From Bacteroidetes bacterium MED-G17 (GTDB lineage Bacteria > Bacteroidota > Bacteroidia > NS11-12g > UBA9320): DNA of 64,000 nt. Of the stretch, positions 8,683 to 17,453 are shown in pieces (position 1 is the first letter of the stretch; each line of letters begins with the position of its first letter). The position numbers and the translations under genes are program-made. A model generated the notes under the pieces. The model did not search any database. It was not told the DNA's origin and saw only the letters and a list, made by a program, of their open reading frames with translations. The stretch is from NCBI GenBank assembly GCA_002457675.1, contig NTKK01000008.1, positions 1 through 64,000 of the forward strand, given 5' to 3'.

Positions 8683-9567
8683 TTATTTGCTTAACCTAGT
8701 TTCAAACAAATTATGAATGGCGATGATAAATAAACCAAACAAAACTGCTGCTACAATGAGTACGGTGTTAGTAAGCCCGTCTACAGAAAAAGAAAGCCGT
8801 ATAAGAATCGTGGAGATAATAAAACCCGAATTCCTTATTACCTTATGGAATTCATCGGTATGGTAAAATGAAAGCAACAAAAGCAAAACATCAACAACAA
8901 TTAGAATGGTGAAGAATTCATCAAAAAATATATTGTTTATGTCCTTGAAACCAACATACAAATTGCTGTCGTAAAAAGAGTGCATGGCCCAACCAAAAAA
9001 GGTGTAGAAAGCCAAAACGAGAAAAATAGGTACCAGTGCAAATCCAATTTTTTTCTTTAGCTGTATGAATTTCTTTACGTCACCAGATAGTTCCGACAAG
9101 TCACTCAAACTATTGCCCACTTTTTGGCTTTGTCTTTGAAACAAAAAAATGAGGAAAAAAAGTAGTAAAGAAGCCGTTAGGTCGTAGGTGAACTGAAGAT
9201 CGTCTTTGATGGCAAACCAATTAGAACTCAACTCCAAATTTGATAAATCCTTGAATAAACGACGAATAATAATTAATGAAATAATTTCATATTGCTTTCC
9301 AATATAAGTCGTAAAACTCTTAGGTAAATAGTATAGAGTTAGATATACCTCGTAGAGTAAAATAAATGAAAAAGGAGTATAAATAGCCGATATCGGATTT
9401 TTTAACAATGAGGACGTATGTGCCCATTTAATCCAACCAAAGTCCAAGGCATAAATAAGAAATAAATGAATGATAAAACTAAAAATCGAAAGACCCAAAA
9501 TCAGCCTTTCTGCTTTTTGTTTGGTTGCTGTAGAAAGCAGATTTGAAAAAAAAACACCTCTTTCCAT
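8683..9567 (-). CDS. Multi-pass membrane protein of unknown function
   Basis: 294-aa protein not recognised. Hydrophobic segments lie at about residues 22-42, 62-81, 128-146, 172-195, 214-234 and 262-285, predicting six or more membrane passes. A basic, lysine-rich stretch (DVKKFIQLKKKIG) lies in the centre. One segment reads ISLIIIRRLFKDL, loosely like a voltage-sensor helix, but this is too weak to call a channel. It follows the HmuY lipoprotein gene on the same strand with a 36-bp gap and may be the last gene of that operon. It converges on mutS2 with 18 bp between stops. Confidence 0.6.
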   Translation of the reverse strand: MERGVFFSNLLSTATKQKAERLILGLSIFSFIIHLFLIYALDFGWIKWAHTSSLLKNPISAIYTPFSFILLYEVYLTLYYLPKSFTTYIGKQYEIISLIIIRRLFKDLSNLELSSNWFAIKDDLQFTYDLTASLLLFFLIFLFQRQSQKVGNSLSDLSELSGDVKKFIQLKKKIGFALVPIFLVLAFYTFFGWAMHSFYDSNLYVGFKDINNIFFDEFFTILIVVDVLLLLLSFYHTDEFHKVIRNSGFIISTILIRLSFSVDGLTNTVLIVAAVLFGLFIIAIHNLFETRLSK

Positions 9568-9603
9568 AACCCTTAAACAAAAAAGTTATCCAATAGTTGT
9601 TTA

Positions 9604-10554
9604 CTATAACATTTCTTGAAAAATAAATTTAGGGTAGCCCTTCACATTATTCTCATCCGTGAAGCTCGTAAAACGCAGTTTGAAATATTTATCGTTCTGG
9701 GTTTTGATCTGATAATATCTGTCTTCTTCTATAATATACCGAGCAAGGCCAAAATCAAAGCGCTTCCAATCATAACCAATGGCATCCCATTTTTTGGATA
9801 GCATTGGTTTTATTGTTGAAGTTTCATATACCTCATCGACTATTTTTAGTGCTTCAGTTTTGTATGGATTTTGCAGAGCACCCACCACCAAATAATCAGT
9901 TTCTTCTTCTTCAAAATAATTGATGTACTGCGTGAATTTTAAATCATACATTGTTTTTGGTGGTTCAATATCTACCTGTTGATTATTTAAAATGCTAAAT
10001 GAAACAAAATTGAATTTGACATCCCTTACCATGCTTTGTTCTTGCACTTGACCATTCCAATCAATAATAAAAAACAAGCTATCATTGCTTATTTTTTCTA
10101 ATAATACTTTTGCTTTTCCAATAGGATTATTTGCCAAATCTGTGCCTAAATCAACTACATAAACAACTTGAAATTGAAGCGGACTCATTGCGAAGCTATC
10201 TGGATTCCCCATACACCAATCCCATTTTAATTCAATAAAGTCTTCAATGTTTACTTGAGAAAATTCTGAAAAGTTGGTAGAAACTGCTTTCATATTTCTA
10301 CCTGAATTAAGTATAATCGAGGAATCTCCATTCCATGCAAAATCCCATTCCATTTTACTTACTTTTTTAACAACTTCTGCTCGTTCTAAACTATAGAATA
10401 TTTGACTTTCGTAGTTTTCGCCTAATGGCATCTGAGCTTCAATTGAAGCAAAGTTTTCTAATTTTTTCCATTCGTCAGGGATGGGTTGCTCCTCAGGTTC
10501 ACAAGCCCAAAAAAAGAGAACAGCTATTCCACAAAGATATTTTAGAATGTCCAT
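9604..10554 (-). CDS. HmuY-family lipoprotein
   Basis: 316-aa protein resembling the HmuY haem-binding family (Porphyromonas HmuY). The N-terminus (LKYLCGIAVLFFWAC) looks like a lipoprotein signal with an atypical lipobox. HmuY-like features include GENYESQIFYSLERAEVV, KMEWDFAWNGDSSIILNSG and DWKRFDFGLARYIIEEDRYYQIKT, which are mirrored in the partner gene at 12544-13773. The ATG overlaps the TonB receptor gene by 13 bp, so it is in the same operon. It probably captures haem or another ligand at the outer surface for the receptor; the ligand is inferred only from the family. Confidence 0.72.
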   Translation of the reverse strand: MDILKYLCGIAVLFFWACEPEEQPIPDEWKKLENFASIEAQMPLGENYESQIFYSLERAEVVKKVSKMEWDFAWNGDSSIILNSGRNMKAVSTNFSEFSQVNIEDFIELKWDWCMGNPDSFAMSPLQFQVVYVVDLGTDLANNPIGKAKVLLEKISNDSLFFIIDWNGQVQEQSMVRDVKFNFVSFSILNNQQVDIEPPKTMYDLKFTQYINYFEEEETDYLVVGALQNPYKTEALKIVDEVYETSTIKPMLSKKWDAIGYDWKRFDFGLARYIIEEDRYYQIKTQNDKYFKLRFTSFTDENNVKGYPKFIFQEML

Positions 10555-12554
10555 TGATAATTTAATTGAAAAGTTCTCCCTAGTCCGGCTGTTAGTAATC
10601 CAGCTCCTCTCCCATGTTGTCCTTGAGAGGCGGCAGAAACATTGAGTTGCGTGATATTAATAACATTAATAAACCCGAGAGAAACCCTATGTTGAATACC
10701 CATTTTTCTAGATAGAAAAACATCCATTAAGCAGTAAGGATTTAGGTATTTTATGCCAACATCTGCACCGTCAGAATTGAAGCTGAAGTAGTTTTGATTG
10801 GAAAAATAATTGGCGTTCAGATTGATCTGTAATTTTGATTTTGGTAATTTCTGGCTCGCGTTAATGGTTGCTTGGTAAGAAAACTTTGATTTTTCTTTAT
10901 TGACAATTGTTTGGGTTAAAAGATTTCTGGTATTTACGTTGAGTCCACCTTTTTCAAAAATGACACCATAGGAAAAATTACGTATGTGTTGATTGCCTAA
11001 ATTGCTGTACTGAGCGGTGGTTGGATCCGTAACTATTAATTGAATTTTGTTGCTCATCCAATTGGCGTTTATATTGAAATCGTGCACTATTTTGCTTCTA
11101 CTGTAGTCTTGACTTTTTTCAAAACCAAACAAAAAGTTGTAACCCATTTCTGATATCAATTTTGGATTGCCTGTTACGTTGTGGTTGGCATCTACAAAAT
11201 TTAGATACAACTCTTTCAAATCAGGATTTCGTTGTCCATAAGCTATCGAAGTTGTGAATTTTTTATTTTTCTTGGCCAATCTCCTAAATTGTAAGTTGGG
11301 AAGAATAGACCATCCAAACCTGCTATTATAATCTGTTCTGAACCCAAGGTTAACTTGAACTTTCTTGGCAATTTCAAAATCAGCGTTACTAAAAGTAGAA
11401 GCGCTCCAAATATTTTGCGAACTACTCATTATTCGCTTTCCCTCGCCCCACTCGCTTTGAAATTCGTAACCACTAAAAAATTTAAGATGGGGTTTCCCGT
11501 AAGCAAAAATTGCTCGATGCAAGGCAGATTGAAAAGATGTTGTATCCTGAACACCGGTGCTCCGATCAAGAAGTACCTGATTGTTGTTGAAATGATGAAT
11601 CAATGATTTTTTTTCGCGGCTGAAATAGTTGTATCCATTTTGAAATTCAATGCGCTCAAACCTTTCAGAACGACTTACAAAACTTAACTGATGATCCATC
11701 CTTCTGCTTAAATAGTGTATGTCATTGGCTTTGAACTGACCAACTTCATAGAACTGACCATCCTTTTCTTTTACCTGTATCTCTTTATAAGGTTCTCTTT
11801 TGTTTTTCAAGGTTTCGTCTAATAAAGATAGCCGGTAAGAAACTGAGGTTTTCTTAATTTTCCCTTGTACACCAAAGGTAGCCACGTATTGATTTTTCAA
11901 CATCCAGTCTGTTTGCCTTAGGGTGCCTTTCTCAAATGATTTTCCAGGAAAAAAATTTCTACCAAGAGATAAATTGCTTGTCCATTTTTTGATAGGGATA
12001 GAGAGGTATATTGAACTATTGTTACTGCCTATAGAAAGTTGTTGGCTTTTGATTTGACCACTCAACTTAGACGATTGATTTTTTTTACTGATTATGTTTA
12101 TAGCACCGGCGGTTGCATTGGCGCCATAAATGCTTGAAAGAGGCCCTTCTACTATTTCGATCATCTCTATATCTTGTAAATTGATTTGGCTTAAATCAAT
12201 TTGACCTAACATACGACCAATTAGTGGGATGCCGTTAACCAGTATTTGAACATTCTTGCCTTCTTGACCATTCATCGATAACGTATATGTTCCGGTAAGA
12301 TTATCCTCCACTACATTCATACCCGACTGAGTTTTTAAAACATCGGCAAGATTTATACTATTGGTTTTTTCAATAAAATCTTTGGAAACAATACGAACCT
12401 TATAGACAGACTGTCTAATCTGCTTAGGGTTTTTACTATGGCTAAAGGTAAACGTAGGCAAACGTTCATCCTCTGGAAGCAAGAAAGTCTGAGCACTAAT
12501 CGTACCCAGACTTATTGATAGTATAACCAAGCAATATGTTGCCCTATTCCACAA
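10542..12554 (-). CDS. TonB-dependent outer-membrane receptor (HmuR-like)
   Basis: 670-aa beta-barrel receptor. It has a signal peptide ending near SLGTISAQ, then a plug domain with SINLADVLKTQSGMNVVED, VQILVNGIPLIGR and IEMIEIVEGPLSSIYGANATAGAINIISKK, followed by barrel strands ending in a terminal aromatic residue (LNYQWTF). The N-terminal CarboxypepD-like domain common in SusC proteins is absent, which favours a small ligand such as haem, siderophore or metal rather than glycan. The start is TTG; no ATG occurs before the plug. It overlaps the upstream HmuY-T9SS gene by 11 bp and the downstream HmuY gene by 13 bp, so the three are tightly coupled. Confidence 0.88.
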   Translation of the reverse strand: MWNRATYCLVILSISLGTISAQTFLLPEDERLPTFTFSHSKNPKQIRQSVYKVRIVSKDFIEKTNSINLADVLKTQSGMNVVEDNLTGTYTLSMNGQEGKNVQILVNGIPLIGRMLGQIDLSQINLQDIEMIEIVEGPLSSIYGANATAGAINIISKKNQSSKLSGQIKSQQLSIGSNNSSIYLSIPIKKWTSNLSLGRNFFPGKSFEKGTLRQTDWMLKNQYVATFGVQGKIKKTSVSYRLSLLDETLKNKREPYKEIQVKEKDGQFYEVGQFKANDIHYLSRRMDHQLSFVSRSERFERIEFQNGYNYFSREKKSLIHHFNNNQVLLDRSTGVQDTTSFQSALHRAIFAYGKPHLKFFSGYEFQSEWGEGKRIMSSSQNIWSASTFSNADFEIAKKVQVNLGFRTDYNSRFGWSILPNLQFRRLAKKNKKFTTSIAYGQRNPDLKELYLNFVDANHNVTGNPKLISEMGYNFLFGFEKSQDYSRSKIVHDFNINANWMSNKIQLIVTDPTTAQYSNLGNQHIRNFSYGVIFEKGGLNVNTRNLLTQTIVNKEKSKFSYQATINASQKLPKSKLQINLNANYFSNQNYFSFNSDGADVGIKYLNPYCLMDVFLSRKMGIQHRVSLGFINVINITQLNVSAASQGQHGRGAGLLTAGLGRTFQLNYQWTF

Positions 12555-13773
12555 TTAATCTTGTATTTTGAACGCCCAAATTTGAACTTACCCTAAGGTT
12601 GTAGATACCTGTTGGCACCGGCAGATCAACTTGCACATCACGAAAACCTGTTTTTGCATTGTGTGCGGCTGTCCAAACCAGCCTTCCTTGAAGATCAAAT
12701 AACTCTAGAACTAAATCGCGATTTTGTTCCAAGTCTGATACTATATGTATGTTGCCCGAACTTGGATTTGGATAAATGGTAAATATCTGATTTGGTTCCT
12801 CGATGGATGCGGACTTAACCAATTTTTTATTAAAACCAATCTTACCCGTAGAAGAACCTTCAAAACTGGTGAAATACAATTTCCATACATTGCCTTTTGA
12901 TTTTACAAAATAAGTTCGGTCTTCAACTAACTCGTATTGAAAAGTACCTCTATTAAAATTCTTCCAATCTGATCCTATGGTCGTAATATTTGATGAAGCA
13001 CTTGCACCACTATAATCATCATTATCCGTAGGGATATTGTCGCGTTGAGCAACTTCGACATGATTTGCATGTTTTACACCAGTAACAGGGTAATACGCAG
13101 TAGTAGGCCCCATTGACACTTCAGACATATATTTTGTAAAAAGTAAGTCCCAAGTTTCTCTATCAGGTTGTAAAGCAGCAAATTTTCCATCGTTAAGCGA
13201 AAGAAAAGCATAATCATTTGTTTTGAAATCTATCTTAGTAAAGGAAAAGGATTGTTCTTCACTGCCGTCCAAATTGGCTATTTTTAATTGAACATCTCCC
13301 TTGGCTTTCATATATTCAATAAATATTTTTTTGACTGATTTATCCCTCAAAACAATTGCATAGATAAACTTACCAACCAAGTCGTGACTTGTTTTGTTGT
13401 AGTCAGCCCAACCGTAATCGAATACTCCTTTTGATAACTTATTAAAAGCACCGATTTCCCAAGTGGAATCAGAATTGTATAAAGGCATTTGCATTTTGCC
13501 TAAAGTATCTACTTTTGACCAATCTTCAGCTCTCTCTGACAACAAAAATAACTGGACATCCGCACCGTCATTAATTAAAACGCTTGCGCTCATGGTATTA
13601 CTTGACAAAGCCAAATCCCAATCGCTCCTTGCATTTTTCTTAACAAATCCACGCTCTAAATCATAATATACTTCGTTTTCATAGGAAGCGCCCATTTCCA
13701 CTACATCCGAAACTTCTTGACCGAGCACTATGAAAGGACATATAAACAACAATAAAACTGTAATAATTTTCAT
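12544..13773 (-). CDS. Secreted HmuY-family protein with T9SS type A sorting domain
   Basis: About 409-aa secreted protein. Signal peptide MKIITVLLLFICPFIVLGQ, then a HmuY-like region (GASYENEVYYDLERGFVKK, RSDWDLALSSNTMSASVLIN, DWKNFNRGTFQYELVEDRTYFVKSKG), then a C-terminal type A sorting domain (FTIYPNPSSGNIHI ... GIYNLRV). It should leave the cell by type IX secretion and be attached or released. I choose the ATG at 13773, which gives a clean signal peptide and lies 5 nt from a promoter-like element, over the upstream TTG at 13806. First gene of the HmuY-receptor-HmuY operon; an AraC regulator is divergent. Confidence 0.8.
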   Translation of the reverse strand: MKIITVLLLFICPFIVLGQEVSDVVEMGASYENEVYYDLERGFVKKNARSDWDLALSSNTMSASVLINDGADVQLFLLSERAEDWSKVDTLGKMQMPLYNSDSTWEIGAFNKLSKGVFDYGWADYNKTSHDLVGKFIYAIVLRDKSVKKIFIEYMKAKGDVQLKIANLDGSEEQSFSFTKIDFKTNDYAFLSLNDGKFAALQPDRETWDLLFTKYMSEVSMGPTTAYYPVTGVKHANHVEVAQRDNIPTDNDDYSGASASSNITTIGSDWKNFNRGTFQYELVEDRTYFVKSKGNVWKLYFTSFEGSSTGKIGFNKKLVKSASIEEPNQIFTIYPNPSSGNIHIVSDLEQNRDLVLELFDLQGRLVWTAAHNAKTGFRDVQVDLPVPTGIYNLRVSSNLGVQNTRLIVE

Positions 13774-13778
13774 ACGTG

Positions 13779-13807
13779 CAATTCTAGCGCTTAACATTTC
13801 AATCAAA
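13779..13807 (-). promoter_or_regulatory. Probable promoter of the HmuY-TonB operon
   Basis: Minus strand: TTTG at 13807-13804, 17-bp spacer, TAGAATTG at 13786-13779, one mismatch to TAnnTTTG, then 5 nt to the ATG at 13773. The spacing of both elements and the start supports the revised start codon. Confidence 0.45.
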
Positions 13808-13876
13808 TAACCAATATAGAAAAAAAAATACTCTAATTAGAAAAATGATCCAACCATGCACAAAGCGCTGTATACT

Positions 13877-13893
13877 AAGTATTTTGATTACTT
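13877..13893. promoter_or_regulatory. Inverted repeat in the hmuY/araC divergent intergenic region
   Basis: AAGTA, 7-bp spacer, TACTT: a perfect short inverted repeat near the middle of the region between the two divergent genes. It is a candidate binding site for the adjacent AraC-type regulator, though in an AT-rich region such a short repeat can arise by chance. I see no convincing Fur box. Confidence 0.25.
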
Positions 13894-13936
13894 ATTAAAA
13901 CTATTTCAAACTTTGTTTGTATGAAAAAATAACGAA

Positions 13937-14767
13937 ATGCGTAAACTGCCATCATTTCATTTTGATACGGTTAATAATTCCAGAAATGTAGTTTTGGCCC
14001 CTGGAAGGGTATTTTTTCTTTTCAACATTGGAGGCCCGCTTCATGTTTCTTTTAATATTCACTACAAAAGGCAATTGGACACGGATCAATTTCAAATTAT
14101 TTTTCATCCGGACAAAGCATACGATATCAACTTTTCTTCAAATAACGATACGCAGGAAAATCTTCATGCCATGTTTGTTACGCTGGGTATAGAAGAATTA
14201 CACGAGCTGCTGACAGAAGACGCTTCTGTTTCCAATTTATTTGATCGAGATTTTAGCAAACCCTATCATTATGAACAAACAATAAATATTGAAATCAGAT
14301 CTATAGTTAAACAGATACTTGCAAACAAAACTGCCCACCCAACAGCAAACTTATTTTTGAACGCCAAATTGTTGGAATTATTAAGTTTAATTTTTGCTCC
14401 TAAAGAAGAAATCAATTATCAATTATGTCCATTTTTAAAGGACAATAGAAATGTTGAAATCATCAAAAAAGCCAAAACCATTTTGGTGCAAAACCTTTCA
14501 GAAAATATTACCATAGAAAAATTAAGCAGGGCAGTTGGTATGAATGAGCACAATCTAAAGTTGGGTTTCAAAGAGATTTATGGATCTACCGTCCACCAGT
14601 TTATCAATAACTATAAGCTAATCGAAGCCAAAAACCAGCTACTTAGTGGCAACTATAGAATCCAAGAAATTGCAGAAAATTTTGGCTACAAGAACACAAG
14701 TCATTTTATCGGTTCATTTAAAAAGAAGTTCGGTCAAACCCCAAAACAGTATCTAATCAAAAGCTAA
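13937..14767 (+). CDS. AraC-family transcriptional regulator (PchR-like)
   Basis: 276-aa regulator. The N-terminal half is a cupin-like sensing region (MRKLPSFHFDTVNNSRN ... HPDKAYDINF) and the C-terminal ~95 residues are a double helix-turn-helix AraC domain (ITIEKLSRAVGMNEHNLKLGFKEIYG and RIQEIAENFGYKNTSHFIGSFKKKFGQTPKQY). The linker FLNAKLLELLSLIF resembles PchR/YbtA-type regulators that respond to siderophores. Divergent from the HmuY-TonB operon, so it probably controls that locus in response to iron, haem or the transported ligand. The effector is inference. Confidence 0.82.
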   Translation: MRKLPSFHFDTVNNSRNVVLAPGRVFFLFNIGGPLHVSFNIHYKRQLDTDQFQIIFHPDKAYDINFSSNNDTQENLHAMFVTLGIEELHELLTEDASVSNLFDRDFSKPYHYEQTINIEIRSIVKQILANKTAHPTANLFLNAKLLELLSLIFAPKEEINYQLCPFLKDNRNVEIIKKAKTILVQNLSENITIEKLSRAVGMNEHNLKLGFKEIYGSTVHQFINNYKLIEAKNQLLSGNYRIQEIAENFGYKNTSHFIGSFKKKFGQTPKQYLIKS

Positions 14768-14846
14768 TATTGTTTACTTTTTGTTATCTAGTTATTTTAT
14801 TGACACCACATAAATTTTAATTTATACTTTTATCATTGCAGGACAA

Positions 14847-15788
14847 ATGGAAGAAAAGGTACATGAATGTATAGTTATTGGGTCTGGCCCTGCGGGTTAT
14901 ACCGCTGCAATTTATGCAGCTCGAGCCGATATGAAACCCATTGTCTATGAAGGATTGCAGCCTGGGGGCCAACTTACCATAACCACAGATGTTGAAAATT
15001 ATCCAGGTTATCCGGATGGTATAATGGGTCCAGAAATGATGAACCAATTCAAAAAACAAGCTACTAGATTAGGTGCCGATGTGCGATTTGGAATGGTAAC
15101 CGATGTTCAATTCAGCAGAAATGGAGGAACACACAGTTTAACGATTGACAATAAGCAAATCATCCTTGCACATACAGTAATAATTTCTACAGGAGCTAGT
15201 GCAAAATGGCTTGGCCTAGAGTCTGAAACTCGCTTAAATGGTTCAGGGGTTAGTGCTTGTGCTGTATGCGACGGTTTTTTCTACAAAGGACAAGATGTCG
15301 CAATTGTTGGAGGGGGTGACACCGCTGCGGAAGAAGCTAGCTACCTAGCCAAGATATGCAACAAAGTCTATATGTTGGTAAGAAAAGGAGAACTGAGAGC
15401 AAGTAAAGCCATGCAACACAGAGTAAAAGCTTTAGAAAATGTAGAAATTTTATACCACACCCAAACTGACGAAATACTAGGTGATAAGGTGGTTACAGGG
15501 GTTCGTACTTTAAACAATCAAACGCAAGAAAAAAAAGAACTTAATGTTCAAGGTTTTTTTGTTGCTATTGGCCACAAACCCAATACTGATATTTTTAAAA
15601 AATACCTAGAAATGGACGAGCAAGGTTATTTAATAACCAAACCTGATAGTACCCACACAAATGTTCCCGGTGTTTTCGTATCGGGTGATGCTCAAGACAA
15701 AATATATAGGCAAGCAGTAACTGCAGCAGGCACAGGTTGCATGGCTGCCCTTGACGCTGAAAGATACCTAGCAAGCAAATCAATGTAG
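14847..15788 (+). CDS. trxB: Thioredoxin reductase
   Basis: 313-aa FAD/NADPH enzyme that reduces thioredoxin. Motifs in order: VIGSGPAGYTAAIYAARA (FAD), ACAVCDG (redox CxxC), VAIVGGGDTAAEEASYLA (NADPH), and GVFVSGDAQDKIYRQAVTAAGTGC (second FAD site). The typical low-molecular-weight length. The likely substrate, thioredoxin, is encoded at 29483. A near-consensus element TACTTTTA lies about 14 nt before the ATG. Confidence 0.97.
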   Translation: MEEKVHECIVIGSGPAGYTAAIYAARADMKPIVYEGLQPGGQLTITTDVENYPGYPDGIMGPEMMNQFKKQATRLGADVRFGMVTDVQFSRNGGTHSLTIDNKQIILAHTVIISTGASAKWLGLESETRLNGSGVSACAVCDGFFYKGQDVAIVGGGDTAAEEASYLAKICNKVYMLVRKGELRASKAMQHRVKALENVEILYHTQTDEILGDKVVTGVRTLNNQTQEKKELNVQGFFVAIGHKPNTDIFKKYLEMDEQGYLITKPDSTHTNVPGVFVSGDAQDKIYRQAVTAAGTGCMAALDAERYLASKSM

Positions 15789-15866
15789 TTTATATACTAC
15801 ACCACCTTTACCAGTTAGAATAACGCCATTTTTAAAACAAAGATTTTTGAAGTTTATTAAAATACC

Positions 15867-16415
15867 ATGAGAAAATGGTTATCATTTTTCGGAATCGTTG
15901 GATTTTTGTCAATTTCCGCTAGGTATAGTATACAAAACGTAGAAAAAAAAGTTGACGCACTACCTGAAAAAGGTAAAACTACTGCTAAAATTATCCCTCG
16001 TGAAAAAGTAAAAATTTCTTTTCCCCTTTTATCTCGACAAGATGCTCAACTATTTTCTGATTCTGTTTGTAGGAGTATTGGAGTGCCCCCAAATTTGGTT
16101 AGAGAAATTGGTGAAAATGAGAGCGGTTGGAGATGTATCAAGAGCCTTTCTGGTGGTAGTGATTATGGTGATTTACAAATTATTCAGCCTACTTTTGACT
16201 ATTGGTATTCCAAATTGGGATTAAAAGGTGGATCTACACGAGCCAACTACCTTATTGTAGGTATTCATTACCTCAAAGAAAGACACAACAAGTATAAAAG
16301 TTGGGAAAAAGCAAGGTATGCATATGCGCGCGGAGAGTGGATTGCAAACCAAACAAAATGGACATCACTAGAAACCAAATTCATGAATAAAATTGACTGG
16401 GGTCAATACGACTAA
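15867..16415 (+). CDS. Lytic transglycosylase (SLT domain) protein
   Basis: 182-aa exported protein with an N-terminal hydrophobic signal (WLSFFGIVGFLSISA), then a soluble lysozyme-like domain. The catalytic glutamate is in VREIGENESGW, followed by the family motifs SDYGDLQII and ARYAYARGEW. It probably cleaves peptidoglycan glycan strands in the periplasm, yielding anhydromuramyl ends. Single-domain and short, so it could serve remodelling or insertion of envelope machinery. No LysM domain is seen. Confidence 0.82.
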   Translation: MRKWLSFFGIVGFLSISARYSIQNVEKKVDALPEKGKTTAKIIPREKVKISFPLLSRQDAQLFSDSVCRSIGVPPNLVREIGENESGWRCIKSLSGGSDYGDLQIIQPTFDYWYSKLGLKGGSTRANYLIVGIHYLKERHNKYKSWEKARYAYARGEWIANQTKWTSLETKFMNKIDWGQYD

Positions 16416-16447
16416 AATTTGGATTACTGACATTTATTTCTTTTTTC

Positions 16448-16455
16448 TACATTTG
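16448..16455 (+). promoter_or_regulatory. -7 promoter element of the 16461 gene
   Basis: TACATTTG, an exact TAnnTTTG, ending 5 nt before the ATG at 16461. The nearest TTTG upstream is 26 bp away, longer than the normal spacer, so the -33 element is uncertain. Confidence 0.5.
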
Positions 16456-16460
16456 TTAGT

Positions 16461-17384
16461 ATGTCAGAGGAACAAAAACAAAATAAGACAGGTCTTCTAA
16501 TAGTTTTGATCGTGTCAGTTGGAATCAATGCTTTTTTCGCGTTTCAAATCTGGAACACTGCATTATCACCAGCAGCAAAAGCAGAAAAACAAGCAAACAT
16601 TGAGTTACAAGTTATCTCTGAACAACTCAAACTCAATAGAGACTCAATTCTTATTGAGCTTGAAGAGACAAAAAGAAGATTAGATAACCAGATAATGGCC
16701 AACCAAGATTTAACTTCAAATAATGAAGTTCTTGCGGACCAAGTTAAGACCCAATATTATAAAATTAGACGAATTCTTGCGTCTTCTTCAAGCACAAATA
16801 CTGCGGAGCTTGCTAAAGCAAGAGCAGAATTAATCAAACTCCAAGCTTCGGAAAAAGAGTATTTAGCACAAATAGGTAATTTAAAATCTACGCTTTTGAA
16901 CAATAGTAAAGAGCTAGAAGAATATAAAAAGAATCTGTTGGAAAGTCTAGCCCAAAAAGAGCCTGAAAAATTAGAAAGACAAGATTTTCAAGAGGCAAAA
17001 AGTGAACTTTCCATTTCTAATGTGACTATAGCAGGTATAAGGATCAATCGCGGGCAAGCTCAAGAGGTCTCCAAAGCAAAAAAGGTAAAGTTTTTAAAGA
17101 TTTCCTATGAAATTATGCCAAGCAATATTGGCGTTAAAGAAGACAAAAAAGTTCAAATAAAAATTGTCAATAGTATAGGTGAAGTTTTAAATAACGACAA
17201 GGATATTCAGCTAAAAGATGCAGATAACATTTATACCTTAGAACAATCCTTCCTTTATGAAGGCAAAAAAATGAATGAGAGTATAAACTACGCGCATGGA
17301 AGTCCTTTAGAACCTGGCAAGTACGCTGTTGAAATCATTGAAAAAGGCAAAGTAATCGCTATTGGAGACTTCCTTCTAAAATAG
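16461..17384 (+). CDS. Membrane-anchored coiled-coil protein of unknown function
   Basis: 307 aa, not assigned to a named family. A single N-terminal transmembrane segment (GLLIVLIVSVGINAFFAFQIW, residues about 11-31) is followed by a long alanine/glutamate/lysine coiled coil (about 40-170) and a C-terminal beta-rich domain (about 190-307) with KVKFLKISYEIMPSN and LEPGKYAVEIIEKGKVIA. Such an architecture suggests a periplasmic spacer or scaffold, but no function can be given. It sits between a lytic transglycosylase and parE, each on its own short promoter, so no operon inference is safe. Confidence 0.65.
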   Translation: MSEEQKQNKTGLLIVLIVSVGINAFFAFQIWNTALSPAAKAEKQANIELQVISEQLKLNRDSILIELEETKRRLDNQIMANQDLTSNNEVLADQVKTQYYKIRRILASSSSTNTAELAKARAELIKLQASEKEYLAQIGNLKSTLLNNSKELEEYKKNLLESLAQKEPEKLERQDFQEAKSELSISNVTIAGIRINRGQAQEVSKAKKVKFLKISYEIMPSNIGVKEDKKVQIKIVNSIGEVLNNDKDIQLKDADNIYTLEQSFLYEGKKMNESINYAHGSPLEPGKYAVEIIEKGKVIAIGDFLLK

Positions 17385-17437
17385 GGAAATACACAAACTG
17401 TGCATAATTAGAACAAATTTTCTCTTTATTCTCAAGC

Positions 17438-17445
17438 TATATTTG
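17438..17445 (+). promoter_or_regulatory. -7 promoter element of parE
   Basis: TATATTTG, an exact TAnnTTTG, ending 8 nt before the TTG start at 17454. No TTTG at standard -33 spacing. Confidence 0.45.
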
Positions 17446-17453
17446 ACTTTAAA

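Noticed and set aside
8683..9567. Voltage-gated ion channel
   Set aside because: One arginine-containing helix is not enough; no pore selectivity motif is seen.
13774..13806. HmuY-T9SS protein starting at the TTG at 13806
   Set aside because: The upstream residues (MIEMLSARIAR) would disrupt the signal peptide, and the promoter-like element lies inside that stretch.
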